A stretch of DNA of 9,772 nucleotides from Oscillospiraceae bacterium (GTDB taxonomy: Bacteria; Bacillota; Clostridia; Oscillospirales; Oscillospiraceae), in contig JAHHRQ010000068.1 of assembly GCA_020025715.1 (NCBI GenBank), positions 1 through 9,772 on the forward strand. The letters are read 5' to 3'. Shown here one piece after another: positions 1 to 6,182 of this stretch. Position numbers and translations under genes: made by a program. Under the pieces are notes generated by a model. It ran no database searches and was not told the DNA's origin. It saw only the letters and a list, made by a program, of their open reading frames with translations. Each line of letters starts with the position of its first letter. Position 1 is the stretch's first letter.

Positions 1-999
1 TTATCCTTCAATATCTTCTTTCTTTTTCCGGCCTATGGGGTTTGCGCTTGCAGCTTCATGAAGTGATGCATTGTCAATATGGGTATAAATCTGGGTAGTA
101 TTTAAGTTACTGTGTCCCAGAACCTCCTGCAAAGCTCTTGTATCTACACCGTTTTTGAGCATCAGCGTCGCTGCGGTATGCCTTAATTTATGAGGTGAAA
201 ACCGTTCTGCATCAAGTCCGGCTGCCAGCAGAGTTTTATCTACCATTTTTTCTACGGCTCTTACGGTAATACGCCGGTTATTTCGGCTTATAAACAGCGC
301 ATTTTTATCAGCAGGGCTTAATTTCTCATCGTTTCTAACTACCAGATAGTCATCAATAGCCTCACGGCAGCCCTCAGCAAAGTAAATTATCCGTTCTTTG
401 TTGCCTTTACCAAGTACTCTCACATGATCTTCATATATATCGGTAGTATTAAGTGAAACAAGCTCGGAAACTCGAAGACCGCATGACATAAAAAGCATTA
501 AAATACAGTAATTTCGCTCCGCAAATGGCCCGTCACAGGCGCTTAAAAGCCTCTCACATTCGCTTTCTTCAAGGTAGCGGGGCAGGGAGGCCTGACGTTT
601 TGGCATGTCAAGTTCCTGACATATATTGGTTTCCAATAAATGCCGTTTATTGCAGAGATAATTATAGAATGATTTTACAGATGATGTTCTACGACAGCGG
701 CTGGCGGCAGACAGGGCGTTAGGGGAGTTAAGCATTTCCGGAGAAAAAGACTGGTAGCGATACAGGTCTTCAATTTTAATTGATTTAATAAAATCAATAT
801 CTACATCGCTAATATCAATTTCATTAAACGGAGTTGACCTTGAAACCAAACCACGGCGCCGTTTAATGAAACGAAACAGAATTTTTAAATCCATATAGTA
901 GCCGGTAATGGTCAGATCAGAATGTCCGCGCACAGTTGAATGGTATTCAAGAAACTCCATTAAAATATCCGGTGCATCTGTAATGTTATCTATATTCAT
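1..999 (-). CDS. Tyrosine recombinase, XerC/XerD type (332 aa)
   Basis: Site-specific DNA recombinase that cleaves and rejoins DNA through a 3'-phosphotyrosine. The sequence shows an N-terminal SAM-like core-binding domain (about residues 8-135) and a C-terminal catalytic domain with the full active site: R176 (GLRVSEL), K198 (GKGNKER), H270 and R273 (SPHKLRH), H296 (LGH) and Y305 (TTQIYTH). The start at 999 is chosen because AAAGGAG lies just upstream; an in-frame ATG at 1047 has no ribosome binding site. At 332 residues it is longer than typical XerC/XerD (about 300), with extra sequence in the N-terminal domain around residues 48-75. It is closer in size to single-recombinase systems such as XerS or XerH. 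A consensus promoter and a dif-like site lie upstream, so a chromosome-dimer-resolution role is inferred. An element integrase is less likely because no mobile-element genes are seen. The stop codon lies at the window edge, so the gene is complete. Confidence 0.92.
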   Translation of the reverse strand: MNIDNITDAPDILMEFLEYHSTVRGHSDLTITGYYMDLKILFRFIKRRRGLVSRSTPFNEIDISDVDIDFIKSIKIEDLYRYQSFSPEMLNSPNALSAASRCRRTSSVKSFYNYLCNKRHLLETNICQELDMPKRQASLPRYLEESECERLLSACDGPFAERNYCILMLFMSCGLRVSELVSLNTTDIYEDHVRVLGKGNKERIIYFAEGCREAIDDYLVVRNDEKLSPADKNALFISRNNRRITVRAVEKMVDKTLLAAGLDAERFSPHKLRHTAATLMLKNGVDTRALQEVLGHSNLNTTQIYTHIDNASLHEAASANPIGRKKKEDIEG

Positions 1000-1114
1000 T
1001 ATAATAAACTCCTTTGAATCAAAATAAGTGTAAATCAGTAAAAACATAAAAATCAGAGCTGCAAAAGCCTTACGAACAGTTTTTAAGCTCCCAACCTTAA
1101 AATTTACATGTCCG

Positions 1115-1142
1115 AGTTCGCTTAATCTATATTATGCGAACT
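1115..1142. other. Putative dif-like Xer recombination site (11-6-11)
   Basis: Two 11-bp arms, AGTTCGCTTAA (1115-1125) and TTATGCGAACT (1132-1142), are inverted repeats with one mismatch and flank a 6-bp centre, TCTATA. This is the geometry of a bacterial dif site: XerC arm, 6-bp overlap region, XerD arm. From memory of the Firmicutes dif consensus, the right arm keeps TTATG and AACT and the centre matches 5 of 6 bases, while the left arm is looser. It lies 116 bp upstream of the recombinase start codon and inside its predicted leader RNA. Proximity to a Xer gene resembles difSL beside xerS. Alternatives are an operator for an unknown regulator or an RNA hairpin. Confidence 0.72.
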
Positions 1143-1205
1143 TAGGTTAGTATTTTATAAATCAGGTGAAACGATACGAAGTTCTATCCCCTGACTATAT
1201 TTTAG

Positions 1206-1234
1206 ATTATAATCTATAAATAATATTATGTCAA
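1206..1234 (-). promoter_or_regulatory. Sigma-A promoter of the Xer recombinase gene
   Basis: On the minus strand a perfect TTGACA (1234-1229) is separated by 17 bp from a perfect TATAAT (1211-1206). Transcription would start near 1199, giving a leader of about 200 nt that contains the dif-like site. The -10 box sits in a perfect 14-bp palindrome (1203-1216), so a TATAAT also reads on the plus strand, but no matching plus-strand -35 or gene was seen. Confidence 0.8.
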
Positions 1235-1258
1235 CTCAAATTTAGTCTAATCCCGAAA

Positions 1259-1290
1259 ATAAAATCCGCCAAATAAATGGCGGATTTTAT
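1259..1290 (-). terminator. Rho-independent terminator after the aldolase/ATPase-like operon
   Basis: A perfect 12-bp stem (1259-1270 with 1279-1290) with an 8-nt loop and T-rich flanks begins 17 bp past the stop codon of the P-type ATPase-like gene. The stem is symmetric and AT-rich at its base, so it could also stop plus-strand transcripts. Confidence 0.85.
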
Positions 1291-1306
1291 ATAAGTCTGA
1301 GTTGTT

Positions 1307-3088
1307 TTACCGTTTAAAATTCTTTAAGATTGACTCATTGGTAACTCTTATTGAATTCAGAACAGTTGCAAGTGCTGCAGCCATATCAATGAAGATTGCA
1401 AACCAGATATTGCAATAACCGATTATACTGAGGAATATCAAAATTGCTTTTACAATAAACGCAAAGAGCGCATTAGAAATTGCAACTTCCTTCATGCGTC
1501 GGCTGACCTGTACTGCAAACGGAACATTTGCAAGACAGTTCTGCTTTACCTGAGCATCGGCAAACTTTGCTTTTTTGCCGACTCTCATATCAATATCAGC
1601 ACTTGAATGAGCCTGAAATCCGTTCGAATAAACATACAGAACATGATTGCCTCTGTCCTGTTTCAGGTCATCAATTAGCTTAAGTTTTTTCTCAGTGTCG
1701 CAGCCGGAAACAACTTCATTCATTGACAGCTCATAGGCAAAGCGCTGGCTCTCCTCTTCCCCGTCCTCAGTCACGAGAACACATCTGCTGAGCTCCAGTT
1801 CATTTAAACCCGAACTCAGATCAATAGCTTCATTGTTAATATCAGCCGTTATAACTATGCTGCCGACAAATCGGTCGGAAACTGTCATATAGAATGTCTG
1901 GCAGTTTTCGTTGTCGTTCTCATTTTCAGGAGGCTGTACTCCCCTGCTTAGGAAGAATTCTCTTGTAGCAAGTGTTACTCTTGCACCGCCGATTTTAAGG
2001 TCAACGCCGCGGCCGGGATAATCATTAAAATCAGTAATAAGCTCTAATCTGTATTCCTGATTATTTATCGCCGCCACAGCCTTAGCCACCGGCTGCTCTG
2101 AATAATACAGCGCATGAGATGCGAAGTTCATGAAAGTTTCTTTGTCAATAATCTCAGAAGATATTGAAACTACACGAGGAATTTCCTCAGTGAAAACGCC
2201 GGCTTTATCAATGACTGCCACGTTTGTTCTTCCTGCTTTTTCCAGTGCTTCTGCATCTTTAAAGAGGATGCCCTGCTGGGCGCTGTAGCACAGTCCGACG
2301 ATTCCCGTAACAGGCATAGCAGCAACAACGGACACAGGAGTAGCAATGAGGATTATCATTAAAGCCCTGTGAATAGACACCGCAAAGCTGTAACTGGTGG
2401 TCAGAGGAAGTGCGAAAGCATAGATGACTGCAAAAATCATCGCCAGCTTCAAAATGGATCCGGAGCTGTATCGCATGGTGTCCTCAATTTCCATGTGGCC
2501 CACTTCATCCTGCTTAATAAGCTCGGAATACTTGCTTACGGTTTCCGCATCCTGATAACGGAGAAGATCCTGCGCAGATTTTCTTGTTTTTTCAATGGTA
2601 AACTTAATAAGAAGAATACCGATCTGATAGAGCAGCATAAGTGCCGCGCCTTCTGCGCCGAAGCCAATGAAGAAAGACACTACTGTAACTAAACATACAA
2701 CTACATGGGTGGCAAAATACTGGCCCTTTTGGATTGAATTTAATGCGTTAAGGAAAATATCATATCCCGCCGCAGCTGAAACAATAACAAGAAGAATTAT
2801 TCTTGCAATAGCCGACATCTTTATAATAAGCGAAACCGCAAATATTACAGAGGCTATAACAAGCCTTATAAGTAATATATTATCAAAAATACCGTCTGCA
2901 GGAGAATTTTGTTTTGTAAATTCGCTGCCGGTTTTCTCAGCAGCAGGCTCTTTAACAGAGTCATTTTCTACGGCCTCAGCTTCTGTCAGATTTTCTTTGG
3001 CCTTCTTCTTGGGCCATGAAAACTTCACAGATGAACTTTTCTCAGCAGCGTGCGCGGCGTGCTTTGCATGCTGGGGCGTTTTGCTCAA
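1307..3088 (-). CDS. Degenerate P1B-type (heavy-metal) ATPase-like membrane protein, 593 aa
   Basis: An uninterrupted reading frame collinear with CadA/ZntA metal pumps but lacking their catalytic motifs. In TTG-start numbering, residues 1-65 are a soluble His/Lys/Ala/Glu-rich tail. Hydrophobic helices lie near 70-112, 127-162, 212-230, 244-268 and 536-580. The membrane CPC motif reads TPV (about 250-252). The P-domain loop reads DKAGVFTE instead of DKTGTLT, keeping Asp294. The N-domain SEHP motif reads SEQP (about 330). The GDGxND region is replaced by SNGFQAHSSADIDM (about 488-501). Only about 45 residues sit where the roughly 100-residue actuator domain with TGES should be. An Asp in the last helix (FIDMAAA, about 568) matches the ZntA metal-binding Asp region. 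Transport by the usual phosphorylation cycle is unlikely. A scaffold, sensor or regulatory role is inference. It lies 33 nt downstream of the aldolase gene on the same strand, so it is probably cotranscribed with it. Confidence 0.82.
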   Translation of the reverse strand: MSKTPQHAKHAAHAAEKSSSVKFSWPKKKAKENLTEAEAVENDSVKEPAAEKTGSEFTKQNSPADGIFDNILLIRLVIASVIFAVSLIIKMSAIARIILLVIVSAAAGYDIFLNALNSIQKGQYFATHVVVCLVTVVSFFIGFGAEGAALMLLYQIGILLIKFTIEKTRKSAQDLLRYQDAETVSKYSELIKQDEVGHMEIEDTMRYSSGSILKLAMIFAVIYAFALPLTTSYSFAVSIHRALMIILIATPVSVVAAMPVTGIVGLCYSAQQGILFKDAEALEKAGRTNVAVIDKAGVFTEEIPRVVSISSEIIDKETFMNFASHALYYSEQPVAKAVAAINNQEYRLELITDFNDYPGRGVDLKIGGARVTLATREFFLSRGVQPPENENDNENCQTFYMTVSDRFVGSIVITADINNEAIDLSSGLNELELSRCVLVTEDGEEESQRFAYELSMNEVVSGCDTEKKLKLIDDLKQDRGNHVLYVYSNGFQAHSSADIDMRVGKKAKFADAQVKQNCLANVPFAVQVSRRMKEVAISNALFAFIVKAILIFLSIIGYCNIWFAIFIDMAAALATVLNSIRVTNESILKNFKR

Positions 3089-3096
3089 ATTTGCCA

Positions 3097-3102
3097 CCTC
3101 CT
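3097..3102 (-). promoter_or_regulatory. Shine-Dalgarno that fixes a TTG start
   Basis: AGGAGG at 3102-3097 overlaps the in-frame GTG (3097-3095), so that GTG cannot be the start served by this site. A TTG at 3088-3086 lies 8 nt downstream of the SD, which is ideal spacing. The ATPase-like protein is therefore predicted to begin SKTPQH after its initiator, three codons shorter than the longest frame. Confidence 0.75.
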
Positions 3103-3121
3103 GAAAGATATTTAACTAGCT

Positions 3122-4057
3122 TCAGGCCTTGCCGTCGCAGCCGAGAACATCAACAATTTTATGCTTAACCATCTGCTTGATTGCCTCGCGGCCGGGTCCA
3201 AGGTACTGGCGGGGGTCAAAATGGTCAGGATGCTCATTAAGGTACTGACGGATGCTTGCAGTCATTGCAAGGCGAAGGTCAGAGTCTATATTGATCTTGC
3301 AGACAGCCATCTTTGCTGCCATGCGAAGCTGTTCCTCGGGGATACCGATAGCGCCGGGCATATTGCCGCCGTTTTCATTGATGGTCTTTACGAATTCCTG
3401 AGGTACAGAAGAAGATCCATGAAGGACTATGGGGAAACCGGGAAGTCTGCGTCCAACCTCTTCCAGAATATCAAGTCTGAGCTTGGGGTCAGTACCGGGT
3501 TTGAATTTATATGCGCCATGAGAAGTGCCGATTGCGATGGCCAGAGAATCGCACTGAGTACGCTCAACGAATTCCTGAACATCCTCAGGTCTTGTATAGG
3601 AGCTGTCCTCTTCGGAAACGTTAACTTCGTCTTCGATGCCTGCCAGAGTGCCGAGCTCTGCCTCAACCACTACGCCGTGGTCGTGAGCATAATCAACTAC
3701 CCGACGGGTAAGCGCTATGTTATCCTCGAAGGATTTGGCGGATGCATCTATCATAACGGAAGTAAATCCACCATCAATGCAGGATTTGCAAAGCTCGAAG
3801 CTATCACCGTGGTCGAGATGAAGTGCGATAGGCAGACCGGTCTCGATAACAGCTGCTTCAACCAGCTTCATAAGATAGGTGTGGTTTGCATAAGCGCGAG
3901 CGCCCTTTGATACCTGCAAAATAAGCGGTGCGTTCAGTTCTTTTGCAGCTTCGGTGATACCTTGAACGATTTCCATGTTGTTCACATTGAAAGCACCAAT
4001 AGCGTAACCGCCTTTGTATGCTTTTTCAAACATTTCTTTTGTAGTTACAAGAGGCAT
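3122..4057 (-). CDS. fba: Fructose-1,6-bisphosphate aldolase, class II (311 aa)
   Basis: Zinc-dependent aldolase, EC 4.1.2.13. It reversibly cleaves fructose 1,6-bisphosphate into glyceraldehyde 3-phosphate and dihydroxyacetone phosphate in cytoplasmic glycolysis and gluconeogenesis. The TIM-barrel landmarks are all present: HLDHG at 80-84 (catalytic Asp82, zinc ligand His83), EAELG at 132-136, GTSHG at 177-181 (His180), LHGSS at 212-216 (His213) and the phosphate-binding NIDSD at 256-260. Length is normal for the family. The ATG has GAAGGAG about 9 nt upstream. It has its own sigma-A promoter (4125-4153) and faces the PPi-phosphofructokinase gene, which makes its substrate. There is no hairpin between its stop and the downstream ATPase-like gene. 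A tagatose-bisphosphate or other class II ketose-bisphosphate aldolase is possible in principle, but the glycolytic context favours fba. Confidence 0.96.
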   Translation of the reverse strand: MPLVTTKEMFEKAYKGGYAIGAFNVNNMEIVQGITEAAKELNAPLILQVSKGARAYANHTYLMKLVEAAVIETGLPIALHLDHGDSFELCKSCIDGGFTSVMIDASAKSFEDNIALTRRVVDYAHDHGVVVEAELGTLAGIEDEVNVSEEDSSYTRPEDVQEFVERTQCDSLAIAIGTSHGAYKFKPGTDPKLRLDILEEVGRRLPGFPIVLHGSSSVPQEFVKTINENGGNMPGAIGIPEEQLRMAAKMAVCKINIDSDLRLAMTASIRQYLNEHPDHFDPRQYLGPGREAIKQMVKHKIVDVLGCDGKA

Positions 4058-4082
4058 ATTTTAAAATCTCCTTCAAAAAATC

Positions 4083-4118
4083 TACAAATTTGTTCATTTA
4101 GCATATTTACAAATCTGT
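4083..4118. repeat. Paired 11-bp direct repeats at the fba transcription start
   Basis: TACAAATTTGT (4083-4093) and TACAAATCTGT (4108-4118) differ at one base and start 25 bp apart. Each contains the palindrome-like core ACAAATYTGT. The upstream copy with respect to fba coincides with the predicted transcription start and the other lies in the fba leader. This arrangement fits a repressor operator, but the regulator is unknown and AT-richness makes chance possible. Confidence 0.4.
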
Positions 4119-4124
4119 ATTTAT

Positions 4125-4153
4125 ATTATATCCTTAATCTGAAACATAATCAA
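4125..4153 (-). promoter_or_regulatory. Sigma-A promoter of the fba operon
   Basis: On the minus strand TTGATT (4153-4148) and a perfect TATAAT (4130-4125) are spaced 17 bp apart, predicting a start near 4118 and a leader of about 60 nt. No equally good plus-strand promoter for pfp was found in the shared 154-bp intergenic region. Confidence 0.7.
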
Positions 4154-4211
4154 TAAGCACATTAGACAAAACACGAAATTTTTAAAAATTATTTTGAGAG
4201 GAAGTTTCTTT

Positions 4212-5453
4212 ATGAGTGAAAAACTTATAGGCTCCTGTATTTTCGGTCAGTCAGGCGGTCCCACCGCGGTTATCAATGCCAGTGCTTACGGCGTCATCAG
4301 AGCAGCACTGGACGCTGACGAAATTACAACAGTTTACGGTGCTGCAAACGGTATTAAGGGTGTTCTCGAGGACAAGCTCTATGTTATGGACGAGGAAGAC
4401 CCCAAGGAATTGGAGCTTTTGCTTCATACCCCCTCATCTGAGCTGGGTTCCTGCCGTTACAAGATAGCTGATCCTGAAAAAGACGATACAGACTACAAGC
4501 GTATTCTTGAAATATTCAAGAAATACAACGTAAGATACTTCTTCTATAACGGCGGTAATGATTCCATGGATACCTGCAATAAAATCAGCCGTTACATGGA
4601 ATCCGTCGGTTACGAATGCCGTGTTATGGGTGTTCCCAAGACCATAGATAACGATCTTTTCGGCACCGACCACTGCCCCGGCTTTCCAAGTGCCGCAAAA
4701 TACATTGCAACTTCATGCATGGAAATGAATAAAGATGCAAGAGTATACGATACCGGTATGGTCACCATCGTTGAGATTATGGGCCGTCACGCTGGCTGGC
4801 TTGCAGCAAGCGCCGCTCTCGCAACTGAGTTCGGCTCCGGTCCCGACCTTATTTATCTTCCCGAATATGATTTCGATATGGAAAAATTCCTCGACGATAT
4901 TTGTGCTGTATATAATAAGACCGGTAACGTTTTTGTTGCAGTATCCGAAGGTATTCACTATGCTGACGGCAGCTTCGTTTCCGAAGCTAAAACCGCGGCA
5001 CAGGACGGTTTCGGTCACGCTCAGCTGGGCGGTCTGGCCTCTATGCTTGCAAATGTCGTTAAAGAGCGCACCGGTGCTAAGGTTCGCGGCGTAGAGTTGA
5101 GCCTTCTCCAGCGTTGCGGCGCACATCTGGCTTCCGCTACCGATGTAAGCGAGGCTTGTGCTGCAGGTAAAGAAGCTGTAAATCAGGCTGTCAGCGGCGT
5201 AACCGGTAAAATGGTTGCTTTCAAGCGTGAGTACGAAAACGGCAACTACAAGTGCGTAATGGAGCTTCTCCCCCTTGAATCTGTTGCAAACTACGAGAAG
5301 AAAGTTCCCCTTGAGTGGATAAACGAGGAGCAGAACGGCGTTAAGCACGAGTTCATTGACTACGTTCTTCCTCTTATTCAGGGTGAACCTGAACTTCCTA
5401 TGGAGCATTCTCTGCCCAGATATGCACGTCTTAAAAAGATTCTGGCAAAGTAA
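4212..5453 (+). CDS. pfp: Pyrophosphate-dependent 6-phosphofructokinase (413 aa)
   Basis: Phosphorylates fructose 6-phosphate to fructose 1,6-bisphosphate, most likely with pyrophosphate (EC 2.7.1.90), a reversible glycolytic step. Family signatures: FGQSGGPTAVINAS near the N-terminus (about 11-24), GGNDS at 114-118, PKTIDND at 142-148 carrying the catalytic Asp, MGRHAGW at 190-196 and SEGIHY near 245. An Asp (D117) replaces the Gly of the ATP-enzyme motif GGDGS, and Lys follows Pro in PKTIDND. Both are hallmarks of PPi rather than ATP use. The first Asp of the usual GGDDS is Asn here, as in a known subset. The ATG at 4212 is preceded by AGAGGAAG; an in-frame TTG at 4194 lies upstream of that site and is rejected. 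It is divergent from fba and followed by a strong terminator. The phosphoryl-donor call rests on motifs only. Confidence 0.93.
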   Translation: MSEKLIGSCIFGQSGGPTAVINASAYGVIRAALDADEITTVYGAANGIKGVLEDKLYVMDEEDPKELELLLHTPSSELGSCRYKIADPEKDDTDYKRILEIFKKYNVRYFFYNGGNDSMDTCNKISRYMESVGYECRVMGVPKTIDNDLFGTDHCPGFPSAAKYIATSCMEMNKDARVYDTGMVTIVEIMGRHAGWLAASAALATEFGSGPDLIYLPEYDFDMEKFLDDICAVYNKTGNVFVAVSEGIHYADGSFVSEAKTAAQDGFGHAQLGGLASMLANVVKERTGAKVRGVELSLLQRCGAHLASATDVSEACAAGKEAVNQAVSGVTGKMVAFKREYENGNYKCVMELLPLESVANYEKKVPLEWINEEQNGVKHEFIDYVLPLIQGEPELPMEHSLPRYARLKKILAK

Positions 5454-5485
5454 AAATCTTAAGAGCTTAGCATAATAATATATTT

Positions 5486-5535
5486 AATTCCCTTGCTTTT
5501 ACCGTTGAGGATAGAGGCAAGGGAATTATTATTTT
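5486..5535 (+). terminator. Rho-independent terminator of pfp
   Basis: An 11-bp perfect stem (5486-5496 with 5517-5527), a 20-nt loop and a T-rich tail TTATTATTTT begin 33 bp after the pfp stop codon. Confidence 0.85.
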
Positions 5536-5660
5536 CGTATGGGAATTGTAACATCAATTAAGATGCAGTCTATTAAGGGAATATTAACTATTTTAGAAAA
5601 AATATTGAATTTTTCCCGCTCAATGAGCTATCAGATTACAAATTTTATAAGCGTCATTCA

Positions 5661-5971
5661 TTATATCTTTGCTGTAAAGTAAGTAAAAAGACTAAGCACA
5701 GCAGAAAGAATTGCTGTAAGTTTTACAAGACGCTCCATCCGAGTGTCATCTTCCAGATAAAATTCATTCTCTGCTTCAAGGCCCTTTTTAATTTCCTTCA
5801 GAACTGCAAGCAATGCAAGTATGCCCGGCAGCGGGTTAAATTAAGCGCCGTTATTCATACTTTGCCAGCAGTTATACAAGGTCCAGAAAGACAGAAGCAT
5901 AACAGTTTTTCCGTAGCTCTTTTCTTACGAAAGAAGCTGACTTGTACGGTTTATATCATCCGTTTTTTCAT
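5661..5971 (-). pseudogene. Decayed gene for a small membrane protein (about 103 aa originally)
   Basis: A start signal survives: AGGAGG (5986-5981), a 9-nt spacer and ATG (5971-5969). The start frame ends after six codons. If one A were restored in the A6 run right after the ATG (5968-5963), the frame reads MKKTDDINRTSQLLS, meets TAA at 5927-5925, continues EKSYGKTVMLLSFWTLYNCW, meets TAA at 5843-5841, continues FNPLPGILALLAVLKEIKKG, and ends KLTAILSAVLSLFTYFTAKI at 5661. All downstream segments share one frame and give three hydrophobic segments separated by charged stretches. This is what a gene broken by one 1-base deletion and two nonsense changes would look like. The family is not recognised. 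The promoter is intact. The 125 bp between it and the pfp terminator is AT-rich with nothing recognisable. Confidence 0.72.
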
Positions 5972-6035
5972 CCGCGTTTTCCTCCTGATGTTGAAATTCA
6001 GATTTTGTAATATTTAATTACCCTGTATGAGTTTG

Positions 6036-6063
6036 ATTATACATATTTAGCATTAAATGGCAA
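6036..6063 (-). promoter_or_regulatory. Sigma-A promoter of the pseudogene
   Basis: Minus-strand TTGCCA (6063-6058), a 16-bp spacer and a perfect TATAAT (6041-6036) lie about 65 bp upstream of the decayed start codon. It suggests the region is still transcribed. Confidence 0.6.
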
Positions 6064-6090
6064 GAATTCTTATTTATATTTAAGGAAATT

Positions 6091-6123
6091 AAAACGGAGT
6101 GCAAAAAGCACTCCGTTTTTTTT
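6091..6123 (-). terminator. Bidirectional Rho-independent terminator after the ATPase/VWA operon
   Basis: A perfect 12-bp stem (6091-6102 with 6108-6119) with an A5 loop is flanked by A/T runs on both sides. On the minus strand it closes the VWA gene that stops at 6183. On the plus strand it has a T8 tail. The 63 bp between it and the VWA stop holds nothing recognised. Confidence 0.9.
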
Positions 6124-6182
6124 GATAGGTGTTATTTAAAGTGTGAGAAGAGCAGTAACGCTCCCCTGCCCGCTATGATAAA

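Noticed and set aside
1073..1084. CGAACAGTTTTT, repeated at 8829-8840
   Set aside because: A 12-bp match with no structure around it and in unrelated leaders; probably chance in AT-rich sequence.
1115..1142. Reading the GTTCGC/GCGAAC arms as a LexA (SOS) box
   Set aside because: Gram-positive LexA boxes have GAAC and GTTC facing inward with a 4-bp gap. Here the arms face the other way and are separated by 14 bp.
1174..1183. ATACGAAGTT, resembling part of a loxP arm
   Set aside because: Only one partial arm is present; the partner arm at the required 8-bp spacing is absent. The nearby 28-bp dif-like site explains recombinase recognition better.
3161..3910. A 249-codon plus-strand open frame opposite fba
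   Set aside because: It is a shadow of the well-conserved aldolase gene: no ribosome binding site, no recognisable domain, and the opposite strand carries every class II aldolase motif.
4163..4192. A possible plus-strand promoter for pfp starting with TAGACA
   Set aside because: No acceptable -10 box at 16-18 bp, and it would nearly overlap the ribosome binding site, so no pfp promoter is annotated.
4713..5408. A 231-codon minus-strand open frame opposite pfp
   Set aside because: Antisense shadow of the phosphofructokinase, with composition that mirrors its codons and no start signal or family match.
5969..5986. A six-codon leader peptide gene starting at 5971
   Set aside because: It has a good SD, but the downstream frame with coherent hydrophobic segments is better explained as a pseudogene broken just after its start.
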